From the NCBI GenBank assembly GCA_034638255.1, contig JAWPGT010000124.1:1-48415 (forward strand): DNA of 48,415 nt, written 5' to 3'. Positions within the stretch are counted from its first letter, which is position 1. Every line of letters begins with the position of its first letter. Of the stretch, positions 1-12,700 are shown in pieces. The DNA comes from Coprinus comatus. Taxonomy: Eukaryota > Basidiomycota > Agaricomycetes > Agaricales > Agaricaceae. The translations under genes and the position numbers were made by a program. The notes beneath the pieces are model-generated. The model was not told where the DNA came from. It did no database searches and was given only the letters and a program-made list of their open reading frames with translations.

Positions 1-2938
1 CTTGCATTGATCATCTACACTGGTATGAATATTTATCACTTCTTTTAATATTCTTGCTGATGAAATGATATCTAGGTTATTCGATTCCTAAGCCATCAAT
101 GATCGGTGCGATGCGTTGGATCACCTATATCAATGTTCGTAATTCTCAACTCTTTTTCATTATCTATTTCTTATCCTCACATGTAATTTTTATCAGCCCC
201 TCCGATACGGTTTCGAATCTCTCATGTCGAACGAGTTCCGCACTTTGCAAGGTAGTTGCGCTAGTATGGTACCTCAAGGACCCGGATATGAGAATGTCAC
301 TATTGATAATCAAGTTTGTGCGGCTGTTGGAGCATTACCTGGTCAGACAACCGTTTCAGGCGCACGATTCCTTGAACTGTCTTATGGTTTCAAATGGTCT
401 AACACTTGGATGGTGAGTACCTCTTTTGTTTATAACTTTGACAATGGCTCACTGTTGACGTATTGTAATATAGAATTTTGGTATCGTCATTGCCTTCGGT
501 GTCGGATTCTTCATCCTTCTTCTCTTTTTCACTGAATTCAACACATCAACTGTTCACGAAAACTCTGTTATTCTATTCCGTCGTGGAAAGAAAAAGTTAA
601 CAACTCCCAAACAAAATGAAGATGAAGAAGCTGCTGCTGCTTACGAAATGAAAAACATTAACATTTCTTCTTCAATTGATACTACAACCCAAAAGAAAGC
701 TTTATCACAACAAAAACCTATGACGGATATATTCTCTTGGCAACATTTGACTTATACGGTTCCTATTTCTGGTGAAGATGATAGGACGTTACTTAATAAT
801 ATTTCGGGTTATGTTGCTCCTGGAAAGTTGACTGCTCTTATGGGTGAATCTGGTGCTGGTAAAACTACACTTTTGAATGTGTTGGCGGAAAGAACTACGA
901 CTGGAGTTGTTCGTGGTGATAGATTTGTTAATGGTCAACCACTTCCTAAGGATTTCCAAGCTCAAACGTAAGTTCCCTCCTCTCTCTTTCTCTTTCTCCC
1001 TTTTGATAATGTTCGAAAAAAAATGGAAATGTTGATCTCGTTTTTTTTTTGTAGTGCTTATTGTCAACAAATGGATACACATGTACCGGAATGTACAGTT
1101 CGTGAAGCGTTATTGTTCTCTGCTAATTTACGTCAACCTACATCGGTACCTTTGGAAGAAAAAGAAGCTTATGTGGAACAATGTTTGAAAATGTGTGGGT
1201 TGGAAGAGTTTGCGGAAGCTACCATTGGTTCGCTTGGTATTGAACATAAGAAAAGGACGACTATTGGTGTTGAACTTGCTGCCAAGGTACGTGTTTTTTT
1301 ATTTTTATTTTTGTGGATTGTGATGTTGATTACGTCATATTTGATTTTTTTTTTTAGCCGAAGTTGTTACTATTCTTGGATGAACCTACTTCGGGTTTGG
1401 ATTCTCAGAGTGCTTGGGCTATTGTTTCGTTCCTTAGATCTTTGGCTGATAATGGTCAAGCCATACTATGCACGTAAGTCCCTTCATCATTTTCTTGTAT
1501 TCGTATTCACACTATTATGTTTTGTATAGGATTCATCAACCTTCAGCTGAATTGTTCCAAGTCTTTGATCGGTTGCTTCTTTTAAAGAAAGGTGGACATA
1601 CGGTTTATTTTGGTGATTTGGGACATAATTCTACGACTCTTATTGAGTATTTTGAGAGGAATGGTGCTAGAGAATGTTTACCTGATGAGAATCCGTGCGT
1701 CATCAATCTCCTTTCTCTAATGAATTCCATATCATATTAAAATAACGTACAGAGCTGAATATATGCTTGAAGTAATTGGTGCAGGAGCAACAGCCACTTC
1801 TGAACAAGATTGGGCAGCTATTTGGAAAAATTCGAAAGAAACGAATGACGTTCAAGATGAAATTAATGCTATTCATACGGAAGGAAGTGTATCACCTGTG
1901 TCATCTAGGCGATCTTCATGGCTACAATTCTCAGTGTCCCACTCGCCAATCAACTTCAAGTCCCATACATCAAACTTCGTACTGTATATGAAGTTCGAGA
2001 AAGACCAAGTCGGATATACAGTTGGACAGCATTTACCACAGCTCATTTATTAGTGGAAATCCCTTGGAACATCTTGGGATCGATTTTGTTGTTCTTTTGT
2101 TGGTATTGGCCTGTTGGTTTCTCTGCTGATAGAGCTGGATATACTTTTTTGATGATTGTTGTGGTGTATCCACTTTATTATACTACGATTGCACTTGTGG
2201 TGGCTGCTGCTACGCCTAGTGCTGAGATTGCGGCTATTTTGTTTTCGGTTTTATTTTCGTTTGTGCTTACTTTGTGAGTTGTTTTTGTCTTTCTTTTTTC
2301 TCTCCTGAGTTTTACTGATGATGTGTCTTTCTTTCTTTCTTCCTTTTCTTCTTCTAGCAATGGTGTCCTTCAACCTTTCAGACAGTTGGGATGGTGGAAA
2401 TGGATGTATCGTCTTTCTCCTTATACTTACCTCATCGAAGGCCTTCTTGGTCAAGGTAAGCTTTGATAATTTCTTTTTCTGACTAACCATTTACTAACCT
2501 CTTATTATAGCTCTCGGGGGCCAACCAATAAGGTGTTCAGCAATTGAAACTATTCAACTCAATCCGCCATCAGGAATGACATGTGGACAATATTTGGAAA
2601 AGTTTATATCTTTTGCAGGTGGTTATGTTGTTAATCCAGATGCGAATGAGGCATGTGGGTTTTGTAGTATGTCGTCGGCGGATCAGTTTTTGGCTTCTGG
2701 GTTCAATATTTTTCCTGAACATGATTGGAGGAATTTTGGGCTGATGTTTGTTTATATTGCTTTTAATGTGAGTGTCTCTTTCTCTCTCCCTCTCTCTGTT
2801 GTGTTTTTATTTTTTGGATACGCGGATTTACTGATTCATGTTGCTTTTTTGTAGGTTTTCACGATTTATGCGTTTGCGTATCTTTTTAGGATTAGGACTG
2901 GTAGTCTTTTGCCTAGTTTTGGGAAGAAGAAGGCGTAA
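1..2938 (+). pseudogene. PDR/CDR-type ABC transporter, copy 1 (C-terminal part; 5' end outside window; internal deletion)
   Basis: This is the last part of a pleiotropic-drug-resistance (ABCG full-size) efflux pump of the plasma membrane. Exons read from splice sites and from copy 2 are 1-22, 76-134, 197-412, 474-967, 1055-1286, 1358-1473, 1530-1694, 1753-~1888, 1909-2273, 2358-2455, 2511-2767 and 2855-2938. They cover the end of TMD1 (PLRYGFESLMSNEF), NBD2 and TMD2. NBD2 shows Walker [13 protein letters not shown], signature [18 protein letters not shown] and Walker [19 protein letters not shown]. The protein ends in KKKA. Compared with copy 2, about 250 bp are missing around 1889-1908: the last ~205 coding bases of one exon, encoding the first TMD2 helix, plus most of the following intron. 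What remains is an implausible 20-nt GT..AG 'intron'; without splicing the frame shifts. I infer a non-functional allele or pseudogene, although the rest is well conserved. Third codon positions are much richer in A/T than in copy 2. Confidence 0.85.
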
Positions 2939-4022
2939 AATGTGTAAGGTGTGAAGGGAATGGATATTGATCGCATTGGACGTTGAACATTGAACATTCA
3001 TTTAACGTTAACATTGATTTACTTTATTATATAATTTCTCTTAATTATTTTAATAGAAATGTGCTACTTTGGTTTGGCATATGGTTTTGATGACAATGTG
3101 CAATGTGAAGAGCTTAGAGGGGTGGTCGGGGTTCTATTTTAAAGTTCAATGGAAAAATCGTGTTGTACCCCCTAGGTATTCAAACGACTGGAAGGTAACA
3201 ATTTACCACCGTGTTGGGATAGAAGTTTGACAGGAATGAATGGACTAGTGAATAGGTTTGTTCCATGTCTAAAGCGTGGTACTAGGAAGCAATTGCCTGA
3301 CTTGTGTATTTAGGGTTTATTGAAACCATTGAAGCGCTCGGGTGTATCCGTATCTAAATTTAGATAGTAGGTGTAAAGGCGACAATCAAACATCAGCATC
3401 CTCTGCTGTAATGAACCACAACCCCTTGATACTATACCATGCGATCTAACTCATCCACGATGCACGATGCCCTTTGGTCAAGAATTTCCTTGTGCACGCC
3501 TTCTTCCATCATATAGTAAATTTACAACGTTTACCTAGAGGGGTTTTACAATTGGAGATGTGATCATAAGCAAGAGGTCTTCTCCAGGAACTACTCATAT
3601 ACTCTTTAACATTTTCGAAGACAAAGATCATCCATTGCAGTCCTCTTGCCAGACTTCGACCTTTCGCCTCACGTCCTCAAATACTAGGGGAGATTTCACA
3701 CACCTCTCCTAGAAGGTGGTTGGTTATATTCCGACGGTATTGAGAAATCCACTCCTACCTCCCCTAACATGTAAGTACATTGAAAAGCGCGTTGCTCACT
3801 AGGGGTGCGAGGGCCCGGTGTTGTCACAACCTCAAGAGTACACCATTCATGAAGAATGGCGGAGCTTTACCGGTGAACATGGTGGTATAAAACTAAGGAG
3901 AAAATTTACACTGGTGTTGTATTAAATACGCACTACCTGTTTCCCACACAGCCATGAGGCTGTCCCCACAACATATTTACAACTACAGCTTATTCTCGTC
4001 ACTAATTATTTGAAACCTATAG
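2939..4022. other. intergenic, no gene seen
   Basis: This holds the 3' flank of ABC copy 1 and then about 1 kb with no convincing open frame, tRNA or repeat. It may contain lost 5' exons of the decayed orphan that follows, but I could not align any. Confidence 0.5.
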
Positions 4023-5079
4023 CTCGCATGAATTCCGTTTTCCAGCAGGTGTTAAAAGTGGTGTAGTTCGTGGATTTCCTTTGGCAGCTGATCGCCGGGA
4101 TATTGTCAACCCGGGAGTACTGAAGGACTACATACAAAAACATGCACAACGTTGGTATCATATGGCATCGGAATACGACGATATTGCGAATAGCTCATTA
4201 TTCCTCAGTACGGGTGTTGACACCGCAGGCCAATTATGTGGCTTTGTATTTCCAGATGGTGATAATAGGACTGCGCCAGAATCAATAGTGAGGATTCGGA
4301 ATGACGTTGAAGGGGGTCGAATGTTTGATGCATTTGATGTCACTGATGGGCAAACATCATACTTCCTCCCTACCCCGAAATCAACGGCTGAAGACCCAAT
4401 TTGGAGAACAGTCGTCTTTATGCGAGGGTTCTCCATTTGTATTAAGTAGTACGTATAATGGGCGATTTCCGACTAATTATTGAAGACCTAAAGTAGACTC
4501 CAAAACGGCGGCCACGGGTTCGAATCCCGCCGGCAGTCAAATCCAGTATGCCCAATGAAATTTAGATACCACTGCTTAAGAAATACCCGCCACTCATACC
4601 CTCGGTATATGCTATAATATTTCAAGAAATAGATTGCGTTTACTGATTCACATTTATTAGATCGTAATGCATTTCTCTCGGTTTTTGTTACACCGTATCC
4701 AACCTTTTGTGAGTTTAGCATGATTATTTCCTATACCCACTGATTTGAATTTCTTCATAGATCCCAAAATATGGAGTGGTACCGGTCACTCACGATGAAG
4801 ACTGGATGCCCATTATTCTTGGCATGAGTAAGGACATGGTAATTGGCGGACTTGTTTTTTGACACGACCGCAGTCTACACTTATTTTCCTAGATCCGGGA
4901 AATAATAATCAATGGAGAGGACATGAACATCGCCGCGGTCAAAGCATTTGTGCAATATCATGTAAATATTGAGAATGGTAAATTACCTATAATTTCTAAC
5001 AAAACTCGATCTACTAACTCTTGCAATAGGACTTGTAATACTACGAAATGGACACCTCCTGAGATTGAAATTTGAATAG
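4023..5079 (+). pseudogene. agaric-specific orphan gene, 5'-truncated and interrupted
   Basis: The translated pieces match a family I know from agaric genomes, function unknown. Its hallmarks are a middle region like KHAQRWYHMASE and a C-terminal VTHDEDW motif. Readable exons are about 4023-4446 (…GVLKDYIQKHAQRWY…SSLFLSTGVDTAGQL…), 4759-4839 (KYGVVPVTHDEDWMPIILG), 4892-4979 (IREIIINGEDMNIAAVKAF) and 5031-5079 (LVILRNGHLLRLKFE, stop TAG). The last two introns are ordinary 50-bp introns with good sites and phases. The gap between the first two exons is about 310 bp, has no good donor in the right phase, follows an in-frame TAG at 4447-4449 and contains a tRNA-like sequence, so it looks like an insertion. 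No start codon or 5' exon is recognisable. It is most likely decaying. Confidence 0.5.
4500..4546 (+). other. tRNA-3'-half-like sequence (B-box)
   Basis: It contains a perfect T-loop/B-box, GGTTCGAATCC (4517-4527), flanked by a GC-rich inverted repeat CGGCGG/CCGCCG, and a tRNA-like end. No matching 5' half, A-box or acceptor strand complementary to the 3' end is visible upstream, so it is not an intact tRNA gene. It may be a tDNA relic or part of a tRNA-derived element inserted in the orphan gene around it. Confidence 0.35.
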
Positions 5080-6844
5080 GGAATGTGTGAGCTGATTACT
5101 GAATGTCCAACTATTTAGCATCTCTGACTAAACCTCACATTACGGAGTTGCTGCCTCTCGGATGGGAATGAGCGCTAATAAAGTTGTAGTTTATATATCA
5201 ACACTTCTCTTGTAATTTAAAATGATGAAAATAATCTTAATAATTTAACCTCCCTAGTACAATGTGCACAATATCGTTGACTAACAAATTGTAAGGGTGC
5301 TCATGGCACGCTCTTCCTATGTATACAGAATGACAGGAACGAACGTCGTTATCCGACTACTTTCTTCCTACTCTCTTCTACACTTAACTACATCTACTGT
5401 AGTTACAACGTACATGATAGACGAACAATTCTGGGTTCTACTTTTGTATATTGTAAGAGCTGTCAGTACATTGTAAGGAAGGTGTTCCTTGCAGAAATTA
5501 GGGTAACATATCGAGTAGAACTTGGAAAAGACCAAGTCTGTTGATAGAGAAGGACAGAGTATTTAAGACAAGCAACACAGGAAAAGCTACGGTCAACATT
5601 TATAAGCTTCAAAACCCCACTTTATGGTTGAAAATCCAAATCGAGTACCAAACATGCCCGGACCGCTTTGCATTATTATAGACGACATTTACTTCGGCAT
5701 GGCCCAATGGCCCATTCTCTTTTACCACACCCCTCACTGTTGCATCGGTACCCTTCGAATTTTGTGCTCTTAAACTTGGAGTGTTTACTCGTCCTCTACG
5801 TTTCACGTCACCGATTAGCTCCTGAGCAATTCTGCGACACTAGGTGAGTTGTTATAGTTCTGTGCTCTAACTTCTGTGTCCTAGGGTGACTCCGACCGAC
5901 CCGACTACTATGATGCTCCTTTTGTTTCACCGTTATGGTGGCGCTCCATCCCTACTTCCATGGGTCCATTCATTCACTTTCAAGGTACGGACTTTTATCT
6001 CGATTCTTCCGAATGAGTGCTGATGTCAAGTGTTTAGAAAATGAAAGAAAATCAGAGTTATCTTCCACCGGCTAATGCAACTTTATAAGTTAAAACGTCT
6101 TATGCAGTCTCAGAGTAATGTTACAACGGGTGAACTATCTTAAGTATCATCATCGTGTCACAATACGAATGTCCAGACCGGAAAAAAGAATGTCCTAGGT
6201 TCAAGACCATTGTTTAATATTACTTAGCATGGAATAGCTCAGTTCTTTCTGCCTTACCTAGTAAAATACAGCCATAATAGTAGCAGTGCAGAATAACTGG
6301 CCTGCTGCGCGAATATGTAAGCCAGTAGACAACCGGCTAGCGTGATGCGCTAAGATCATCGCTTATATTTTAAAATGTTTAGCACTTTATTTATGGACGT
6401 CGGGCGAAGCAACCAACCGTTGTGACGATACACGCAACTTGAAGGAGACCGGCTATACGTTGATCATTCTATCATTCGTATCATATCGCACCCGATCTCT
6501 AAATATATTACACATCATTGACGGATGCCATAGAAGATGCCGGGATTATACACGCAAGCGCGTATACAGTCTCCGGCAGGTGGACTAAGTTCTCCACCCC
6601 AAGCACTCCTTGCAATGTAATGCAGCGTATTATGCTTAATGTAAACGTGTGAACGTGCCATATACCGTGCTGCTTGTACCGTGTTAGTTAGATTAGTACT
6701 TATTGGATCTCTTAATTTTATCATGTGTATACATTGTATTTACATACTACAGAACGGCTAAGTACGACCGCATGTAGTACGCATGCGGCCGACTCGGACA
6801 ATCGTAAGCGAAGCAACAGGTATGGTTTTATGATAGTAGTAACT
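5080..6844. other. intergenic, only weak open frames
   Basis: No gene is supported. A 65-codon open frame on the minus strand (5609-5806, containing TDATVRGVVKENGPLGHAEV) has coding-like composition. I do not recognise it and see no exons joined to it. Confidence 0.4.
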
Positions 6845-7222
6845 TCAGGAATCCCCCAGCAGCAGTAACTTTCTGTATCTGTCATTAATCATGATTGAAT
6901 GATTAAGCCTGTCAATCATTACATTGATTTTGTCTTCAGCGCTCAATGTAAGATTCAACGCATGATGTGCAAGTCTACACTGCCATACCTTACCATTACA
7001 TGCAATAATACGCCTGCCATTAGGCAATGCATTACAGCGCATTCCACACAACTTTGTGGCGTAAATGTTTTTGGGACTTCGCTTCGCTTTCCCATCTTCC
7101 ATCAACTTGACATCCAGAAATTCCTTCATTTTGACACAAGTCTCTGGGTCTAAGCGAAAGCAATGGGAATAGGTCGTGAGGATGAATACCATGACCAAAG
7201 AAAGACGTTCGAAATGTAACAA
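6845..7222 (-). CDS. hypothetical small secreted cysteine-containing protein (125 aa)
   Basis: This is a single open frame beginning MLHFERLSLVMVFILTTYSH, which looks like a secretion signal. About 105 mature residues follow, with five cysteines (Cys29, 59, 63, 75, 82) and dibasic positions. I do not recognise a family. It stands alone in a gene-poor stretch with no visible intron, so a chance open frame cannot be excluded. The start is the first ATG of the frame and gives the signal-like N-terminus. If real, it would be an effector-like small secreted protein. Confidence 0.35.
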   Translation of the reverse strand: MLHFERLSLVMVFILTTYSHCFRLDPETCVKMKEFLDVKLMEDGKAKRSPKNIYATKLCGMRCNALPNGRRIIACNGKVWQCRLAHHALNLTLSAEDKINVMIDRLNHSIMINDRYRKLLLLGDS

Positions 7223-9709
7223 AATGTAAGGGTAAAAATAGGTATCGAATCATTGACGGGGAACGGGTACATCACCACCGATGTGTCTGAATCATTCGCT
7301 TGTAAGACAGCTTCAACTTCGTGAAAGTAAGTTCCCGATGATGTTTCATTCTCGACGTTTACCCCCTGGAGCAGGTGCAGATAATACTCCCATTGCTCGC
7401 ACTCAAGCTTCTTCTACATGTATATTTATCTCTTTTATTTCTATTTGAAGCAATGTGCCACGGGAAGGATAACGCACTGGGCAAAATATGACTATGTGTG
7501 CTATGAGTCAGGGGCTATTGCATGATATTATCCGAGAATGATGTTGAAAAATCATGATTATCTTACGTGTTCAAGACGCCCTTCCATCTTCAAGAGTAAC
7601 ACACTAATAGGTTACTTAGTAAGTATCGGTTGCTATTTTTAACTCCAGAAAGACCCACTTGAAAGTCCTCTTGAGTCTTGACAAATCCTTTCGGTAAGAC
7701 GGAACCGTAGATTATGGTGTTCTTCCGAAACGGCAAGGCACATAGTCAACGATTATGATTACAGCAATCTGTCAAGAGAGCAGATGCGTTCAAACTTCGA
7801 ACTTCTTGTTCGGTGCCTGAGATGGTGGCAATATTCGTCTACTGGCATGGACAAGGTTGATGAACAGTTTAGACTGACTCAAGGCTGAATGGTAATAATC
7901 CGATTATTGGTGTGTCGGAAGAGTGTCCTGGAGCTTGAGCTTGGTTGATATGATTGTTACTAAGGCGCAACACGCATAAGCTCAAAACAGCACTGCTTTG
8001 TGGATATAGATGTGAACATGGAGTCAGAGAGGAAAAAGAAGTTTGATGATAGATGTAGTATTCAGGGGCGTACCAACGCCATCACTTCTATTACAATTGT
8101 TTAGTTGAATTGGCATCACATTCCTTGTCTCGTTAGTTGCCCCACATGTCTCTCTTTGATGTCGGTGTTCGTCCAGTATCTTCCTTTTACTTGTCTCTTG
8201 CTCTGAGAAATGTTTCTTAGGCATTTCTCAGATCTACCACTTTTTCGCGAAGTCTGCTTCTTCGGTTAATACAACGGATCGTGCTCGACGATGATCGACT
8301 TATCCGATCGCATCATGCTTCCCACTCGTCCAGTGGTCATTTTTAATATCCGGTCTTCTGGCCAAATACCGGAAAGAGGCCACTACCGCTTCTTTAAGTA
8401 TGACTTCTGATAATCTTCGACCCTGTGGCTGATAATGTCTATCATACACATGTTATCAGGGAAGGGAAGGCTCACCTAGCCCACGTCTTATTTTGTAGGG
8501 TTTAATGTTTAGTAAAAATTCATTTAATAATTCTAGTTATATTCTGTTCTGTTTATTTTTATCTGTGCTTACTGAGGTTCCTGGTTATTTTCCTCATTCC
8601 GAATGTCTCTTCCCTTTCCTCGCTTTCTTATCTTATGAGGGAGATTGTTTACTTGAACGGCATAGGACTACTGAGTGCTTTAATAATGACTTCAAAGAGT
8701 TGCAAACGTTCAATACACAATATGACTGTATGGTTGAATTGCTGACTTATGTTATGAAACGTTGAGAGAAAGCCCTTCGGTTATGCCTTTCCGATGAGCA
8801 CCTGAGCATCGTATTGTCAGGTTGTTAGGGGGCGGGCTATGTATATATATACACATTTGCGCTGTTGCAAGTTATTATTGTTATTTTCCTTTGCTGGTAG
8901 CTATGAGTCTTGCTATGCAATGAGCATCATTATGGATGTGGTTGGCGGTGATGGATTAAATTAGTGTGAACCCTTCACGCTTAACTTCGAGTGGGCTCAT
9001 TGATATAAGTAAAAAAAAATGGACGTATCCACTTCGGTAACATGGGTACCTCGTGTAAGCCTTCACTAGTAACTACATACACTTTCAAATTCCGATGACA
9101 GTCATATATGTGTGCCAGATCAGTCTCATAATTCGACAGGTTTAATAGACTTTCGTTAGCGAACTCCGAGTTTGGTATTTACGAATTGATCGGTAACAAA
9201 CATACCGTGTGGTCGTGGAAGAACCCTGGCTGAAAGCTATAAATAGCTATGTCGTGAATTGATGTACGAAAATGCAGTGGTACACTCACAATCAACCTTG
9301 ACGCGATCTCCCGGTTCTACGTATGTTTTGCTCCGGTTGTCGAAAAACTGCGGACAACATTATGCTACTGTATGTAAGGGGCCTCAATATGTATTACTAA
9401 CTATGCACAAATCAAGTAGTAGAGAGAGAGAGAGGGAGCTGAAACATTTTAGAGTTCAGCAATATCCTAATTAATAGGTAGATCTGGCTACAAGCTAGAT
9501 TTGGTTCCCCGTATGAACGTACCTGAGGGCTCTCCGGAGCCAGACTGTGGACTAATGGAGGTGGAGACTAAGTCAAATTTCAATCCACTTGGCGCTCCCC
9601 GGAAAAACAATGTCAACGCGTACCAAATTCTGGGTTTAATACCCACTACTTAAACCCTGCATCAGAACTTTTCCACCGCTCCTTTATTACTCTATACCTT
9701 CCTACTGTG
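7223..9709. other. intergenic, upstream region of ABC copy 2
   Basis: No confident gene. A plus-strand open frame at 8505-8765 (86 codons, hydrophobic start and a segment YEGDCLLERHRTTECFNNDF) could be an exon, but I cannot join it to others. A short (AG)n run lies at about 9421-9436. Confidence 0.4.
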
Positions 9710-12700
9710 ATGTCTGAACAACAACAGCATCAACTTGCGGACATCTTGGAGGACTCCCAGTCTCCTCCCCAGGTATCCAGAGCGAATACCACACAACTAC
9801 AATATGATCCACCCCCAATCACTCCCAACAGATCTCATCAGCCTACACGGAGCTCTTCAGTATCTCGAGTTAGCGTAGAATTTTTTGATCCTGGAGGTGT
9901 ACAACAGTTGCGGAGGTCGATGACGCTTAACCCAGTTGAGCCAAACTACGTGGATTTTGGATCAAGGCATTCTTCCAGCTCGGATTTAACAGTTCAAGAA
10001 GAAGATAAGTTTGATCTTGCAAAGGAGCTACGAAATGTTGTCCAGAAGTGTGTTGAGAATATTTTTATTTCTTCATTTTTCTCATTTTCTATTGCTATAG
10101 GCGAGAAGTCCATGATGTGAAGGCTAGAGAGTTGGGTGTAGGTTTTAGGAATCTTCGTGTGGTTGGGCTAGGGGCAGAATCTTCCTTTAAATCCACTCTT
10201 GGTTCGTACTTGACACCTATGACGTATATAGAGGGGTTCCGGAAATATCTGCATCCCCCTGTTCGAGATATCTTGAGTGGCTTTGAAGGTGTGGTCAGAC
10301 CTGGGGAAATGATTCGTGAGTCAAACTTCTATTTCTTTTTTTGGAACGTAGTAACCAAGGAACAATGATGCAGTTGTGCTCGGAAGACCAGGATCAGGTT
10401 GTAGCACATTCCTGAAAGCTTTGGCCAATCGGAGAAGTGAATATCATGCTGTAGAGGGGGAAGTTTATTATGATTCCATCTCTCCATCCGAGCTGCAGAA
10501 ACACTATCGTGGTGATGTTCAGTATTGCCCCGAAGACGATGTTCACTTCCCTACTCTAACTGTTGAGCAAACAATCAAATTTGCTGCGACAACCCGTACC
10601 CCTCGTGACCGCCCCGACGAAACTCGAGAGAAATTTATGCCGAACAGATAACCGACTCGCTCACCACTGTCTTCGGTCTTCGACATGCTCGGAAGACTCC
10701 TGTCGGAGATCACATGTTACGAGGTGTTAGTGGTGGAGAGAAGAAGCGTGTTTCTATTGCTGAAGCTTTGGCTGCTCGTAGTTGCATAAATGCATGGGAT
10801 AAGTAAGTGAATTTAGCTTACCATATAAAAAAATACTCACATAATGTTTCAATTAGCTCTACTCGTGGTCTTGATTCATCAACATCTTTAGAATTCGTAC
10901 AGGCACTTCGCATTGCTACTGATACTTTCCGCTTGACAACAATTGTCTCGATATATCAAGCAGGAGAGCCACTCTATAAACATTTCGACAAAGTCTGTCT
11001 CATCAGTGAAGGAAAGATGGTGTACTTTGGACCGGCAGATTTGGCGAGGCCGTACTTTATTGATATGGGGTACGTATCGAGATATACGTAGTAGATTATC
11101 ACTGACACGCTTTGCGTGATGATAGGTATGAACCGGCGAATAGGCAGACTACTCCTGATTTCCTTGTCGCGGTAACTGACCCTACTTGGCGTATTCAACG
11201 TCCGGACGCTGTTAATCCCCCTCGAACTGCTACTGAATTCGCTGATTACTTCAAGAAATCTGACATTGGACAGAGGAATCGGCAGGAAGTCGAGGATTAT
11301 ATTAAAGAACGTGTAGACAAGCCGGAACGGGCGGACGCGTTCAAGGAGAGTGCTCGCCGGGAGCTTGCAAAAGGAACTAGAAAAGATAGGTATGATGCTT
11401 TTTTTTGTTTTTTGTTTTTTAAGTGATTCTGATATACTCACCGTGTTTTGTTGTAATAGTCCTTTTTTGTTAAGTATCCCGAAACAAATTAGAGCGGTCA
11501 TGACTCGAAGAGCCCAAATTCTTCGAGGTGATAAACTTCCTATGTATATCAACCTCTTGTAAGTCTTAGTAACCAATTTTCCGCCCTCCTTTTTACTTAC
11601 ATCTTTCAGTTCTTTCGTCTTCCAAGCCCTTATCATGGGCAGTCTTTTCTTGAATATGCCATTGAACACCACTGCTTATTTCTCTCGTGCCAGTATCCTC
11701 TTCTTGTAAGCGTTAACCTGCTATATATTTCCAAAACGATGTCGTTAATTAATGCCTTACCTTATTAGTGCTTTACTATTCTCAGCCTTGAATGCTATGG
11801 CTGAAATACCTTCATTATATGCCCAACGTCCTATTGTTTTCCGTCATCGCCATGCTGCATTGTATCACCCTTTCGTTGAATCCATCGCACTCACCCTCGT
11901 TGATCTTCCTATTTCATTTGGTATCCTGTCTCTCTTTTCCATTATCCTTTATTTCATGGTTGGTCTCCAACGTAGCGCAGTAAGTTCCTCTTTGTTGAGA
12001 TCCGACATAACACTAACAATCCTGTTTAGGAACACTTTTTGTATGTTAATATCATGGCTTACCATAATAATCTACTAATCATACATATAGTGTATTCTTT
12101 TTATTCTTGTTCACCATGACGGTGACCATGAAGGGATTCTTCCGCGCCATAGCGGCACTCTTCGCTACGGATCCCATGGCCCAATCTGTCGGTGGTGTCT
12201 TTGTCCTTGCGTTGAACATTTACAGCGGCAAGTCCCTTTTGTGATAATTACCTCGAATTTCTATCTGATCCACAGGAAAAATCAGGTTTTACTGTTCCCA
12301 AGCCATCGATGATTGGTGCACTCCGTTGGATTACATATATTAATGTTTGTGGTTCTTTTGTTTTCAGCCTAGTCGCTATTCTCATTCTCTTGAATTTAGC
12401 CTTTCCGTTATGGCTTTGAGGCCCTGATGTCGAACGAGTTCCGCGGTTTGCAGGGTGCTTGTGAGACAATGGTACCTCAGGGTCCTGGATATGAAAATGT
12501 TACCATCGAAAACCAAGTCTGCGCTGCAGTCGGTGCACTTCCGGGTCAGACCACCGTTGATGGCTCGAGATTTATTTTTCTATCTTACACCTTCACCTGG
12601 TCTCACACATGGATGGTGAGCGCTTTCGTTTGAATACATGAATAATACATACCTAACATTTTCATTTTCCAGAATTTTGGTATTCTTATCGCGTTCGCCG

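Noticed and set aside
4500..4546. Complete tRNA gene
   Set aside because: No 5' half, A-box or pairing acceptor strand is present, and the anticodon stem does not pair.
4488..4721. Minus-strand 77-codon frame containing RRDSNPWPPF
   Set aside because: The RRDSNP string is the well-known false translation of a tRNA T-arm; the frame is a shadow of the B-box sequence.
10974..11672. 232-codon minus-strand frame inside ABC copy 2
   Set aside because: It lies across conserved exons and introns of the transporter and resembles nothing.
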